From: Verrucomicrobiota bacterium
Lineage (GTDB): Bacteria; Verrucomicrobiota; Verrucomicrobiia; Chthoniobacterales; Terrimicrobiaceae
DNA length: 64,000 nucleotides
NCBI GenBank assembly: GCA_026398255.1
Contig: JAPLTG010000032.1
Coordinates: 62,001-126,000, forward strand
Direction: 5' to 3'
The notes under the pieces are model-generated. The model had not been told where the DNA came from. It saw nothing but the letters and a program-made list of their open reading frames with translations, and searched no databases. Shown here in pieces: positions 62,690-64,000 of this stretch. The position numbers and the translations under genes were made by a program. Position 1 is the stretch's first letter. Every line of letters starts with the position of its first letter.

Positions 62690-63060
62690 TAGTCACTATC
62701 GCGCTGTCGCGATAGAACGCATCCTATCAAAAACAATACGAGATCGCTCTCGGGAGACGGGATCAGCACGAAAACATCCTTCGACCGCCTCGATGCTCAT
62801 ATAAGGGTCCTCGGCTCTACGATCAGGGGCGCGTGATGAAAGGCGCCTGCACGCCCGCTCCCAAGTCCCTTTTCGTGGCGGTCGTTACGGCTTCGTGAAA
62901 CCACTCGCTGGCCATCCCGAATATCGCAGCCTCCGTCGGCATGACATCCACGGTGACTCCTTCCACAAGCCATCGGCATATCGGCGCACCTGCTCTCGTA
63001 TCGTGGCGTCGGATAGATACAGGGACTTCAAACTGGAGAATCATCCAGCAAATCCCGAGG
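62690..63060 (-). pseudogene. Remnant of an AbiEii-like nucleotidyltransferase gene
   Basis: On the minus strand a 73-codon open frame (62823-63044) includes APICRWLVEGVTVDVMPTEA and then SEWFHEAVTTATKRDLGAG, which resembles the conserved middle of small nucleotidyltransferase-type proteins of the AbiEii/toxin class. The likely next codons (PLIVEP) continue only in a different frame, and further matches (for example FDRMRSIA) lie in yet another, so stops and frameshifts break it. The N-terminal catalytic part is missing. Family assignment is from memory of the pattern and is tentative; that this is a broken gene is better supported. Confidence 0.45.
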
Positions 63061-63163
63061 CATAGGGCCAGATGGTTCCTTAAGGAGTTTTGGTTTTTCT
63101 TTGAACGGGGGAGTTTTTGCCGAGTCTAAATGATTAGTAGTTTCCTCCTCAATCGCCCAGGCG

Positions 63164-63191
63164 TTGGAGGGGTGACCGCTCCAAGTTTTTT
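63164..63191 (+). terminator. Probable intrinsic terminator
   Basis: A 6-bp stem TTGGAG/CTCCAA with a 9-base loop is followed by G and six T. It would end any rightward transcript crossing the gene-poor stretch, about 80 bases before the GH35 gene. Confidence 0.6.
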
Positions 63192-63269
63192 ACCCCAACC
63201 CGAACTCATTTTCTTGATGAAATAGATCAGCTCAAAATCTCAACCAAAAATCCACTGGAGGACATGGCT

Positions 63270-64000
63270 ATGATCACAAGCGCACTAAAAACCGTTTCTG
63301 CTACGGGATTGGGTCTGACGATGGCGCTTATTCCGCAGGTGGAGGTTGAGCCAAGGGTTTTGATTGTTGGAAAGCCGGGGCCGGTTGCTTCGGGATACTT
63401 TAAGCTCGGTGCCAATAAAGATCCTGCGGGTCGTGAAATTTCGGTTAATAGCCGGCATCTCATTCTTGATGGGAAACCTTGGTTTCCGGTGATCGGGGAG
63501 TTTCATTTTTCCAGGCACCCGCAATCGGAATGGCGCGAGTCTTTGATCAAAATGCGGGATGGGGGAATCCGGGTCGTTTCCACTTATGTCTTCTGGAATC
63601 ATCATGAGGAAATCGAGGGCGTTTGGGATTGGGATGGGCGTAAAAATCTCCGCAGTTTTCTCGAGACCTGCAGGGAGTTGGGCTTGATGGCCTTGGTGCG
63701 AATCGGGCCTTGGTGCAATGGCGAGGCGCGATTTGGAGGATTTCCGGACTGGATCGAGAAAAGCCAAAAGTGGTCACCGCCGGAGCGTTGGGGGTTGAGG
63801 CCGGAGCATCCGGAATACCTCGCCTCGGTGCAGCGACTCTATCATCAGATCGGCCTGCAAATGCAGGGTCACCTTTGGAAGGATGGCGGGCCGGTGGTCG
63901 GGATCCAACTCGACAACGAGTATTCGGGCCCTTCGAAATATCTGATGTTTCTCAAAAAACTCGCGATCGAGTCTGGCATGGATGTGCCGCTTTTTACGAA
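63270..64000 (+). CDS. Glycoside hydrolase family 35 beta-galactosidase (3' end outside window)
   Basis: The first 243 residues of a GH35 enzyme that releases terminal beta-galactose. The barrel starts with LILDGKPWFPVIGEFHFSR and continues with STYVFWNHHE, VRIGPWCNGEARFGGFPDW and GIQLDNEYSGPSKYL; the Glu in DNEY is the acid/base of the family. The start at 63270 is chosen because a GGAGG lies 8 bases upstream; an ATG at 63264 is also in frame but too close. The N-terminus is moderately hydrophobic (ITSALKTVSATGLGLTMALI) and may be a signal peptide. The frame is open to the right edge. Confidence 0.85.
   Translation, partial: MITSALKTVSATGLGLTMALIPQVEVEPRVLIVGKPGPVASGYFKLGANKDPAGREISVNSRHLILDGKPWFPVIGEFHFSRHPQSEWRESLIKMRDGGIRVVSTYVFWNHHEEIEGVWDWDGRKNLRSFLETCRELGLMALVRIGPWCNGEARFGGFPDWIEKSQKWSPPERWGLRPEHPEYLASVQRLYHQIGLQMQGHLWKDGGPVVGIQLDNEYSGPSKYLMFLKKLAIESGMDVPLFT

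Larger units (their letters stand above)
62433..63269. other. Gene-poor stretch with a decayed remnant
   Basis: About 840 bases with no intact gene, the only long gap in the window. It holds a nucleotidyltransferase-like remnant on the minus strand (about 62690-63060) and a probable terminator (63164-63191). The last 150 bases are AT-richer and probably contain the promoter of the GH35 gene, but no clear -35/-10 pair was recognised. Confidence 0.6.

Overview
The window looks like a chromosomal segment of a flagellated diderm bacterium of the Verrucomicrobiota (Planctomycetes-Verrucomicrobia-Chlamydiae group). This rests on a Minf_1886-type gene, TIGR03790 and DUF2851 proteins, a very large PAS/kinase/LRR protein, and flagellar P- and L-ring genes that imply an outer membrane. 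Coding density is very high: neighbouring genes often share ATGA or longer overlaps, and convergent genes often touch. I see no insertion sequence, prophage, CRISPR array or rRNA.

Layout. 1-10.6 kb: a PhnP-like hydrolase (cut by the left edge), TIGR03790 and DUF2851 proteins; a leftward hisF-fur-HAD-folB run; a lipoprotein amidase; a DnaJ-like chaperone divergent from serS-tilS and an Mpv17/PMP22-like membrane protein. 10.6-23 kb: ilvD, a 1088-residue NRPS-like protein with apparently dead domains, cbiX and a glycosyltransferase, an L,D-transpeptidase, a DUF3352-like protein, a Deg-type protease and 6-phosphogluconate dehydrogenase. 23-29.6 kb: a long leftward run thiH-thiS-carA-FHA-lysS-amidase-murI. 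29.7-38 kb: the flagellar operon flgF-G-A-H-I-J-N-K-L-fliW-csrA. 38-48.5 kb: a class A PBP with a degenerate transpeptidase site, an initiator tRNA with terminator, an aldehyde dehydrogenase, a PAS histidine kinase, lineage-type small proteins, a two-domain M16 protease and a TSUP permease. 48.5-51.5 kb: a second, leftward flagellar set (fliD, unknown, fliS, FliT-like) with a sigma-28-like promoter. 51.6-62.4 kb: the 1222-residue kinase, lpdA, a znuA-x-znuC-znuB zinc importer, a Na+/H+ antiporter and riboflavin synthase. 62.4-63.3 kb: the only long gene-poor stretch, holding a decayed nucleotidyltransferase-like remnant. 63.3 kb to the end: a GH35 beta-galactosidase cut by the right edge.

How the genes fit together. 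Flagellar rod, rings, hook-associated proteins, cap and their chaperones are here; the export apparatus, motor and flagellin are not, so flagellar genes must be split over several loci. FliW and CsrA close the main operon and probably couple flagellin to translation. Peptidoglycan genes are frequent (two amidases, murI, L,D-transpeptidase, PBP). With the PBP's transpeptidase residues apparently lost, cross-linking by other enzymes is a reasonable hypothesis. The most unusual items are proteins that keep a recognisable fold but have lost catalytic signatures: the NRPS-like protein, the PBP transpeptidase domain and the cyclase-like domain of the kinase.
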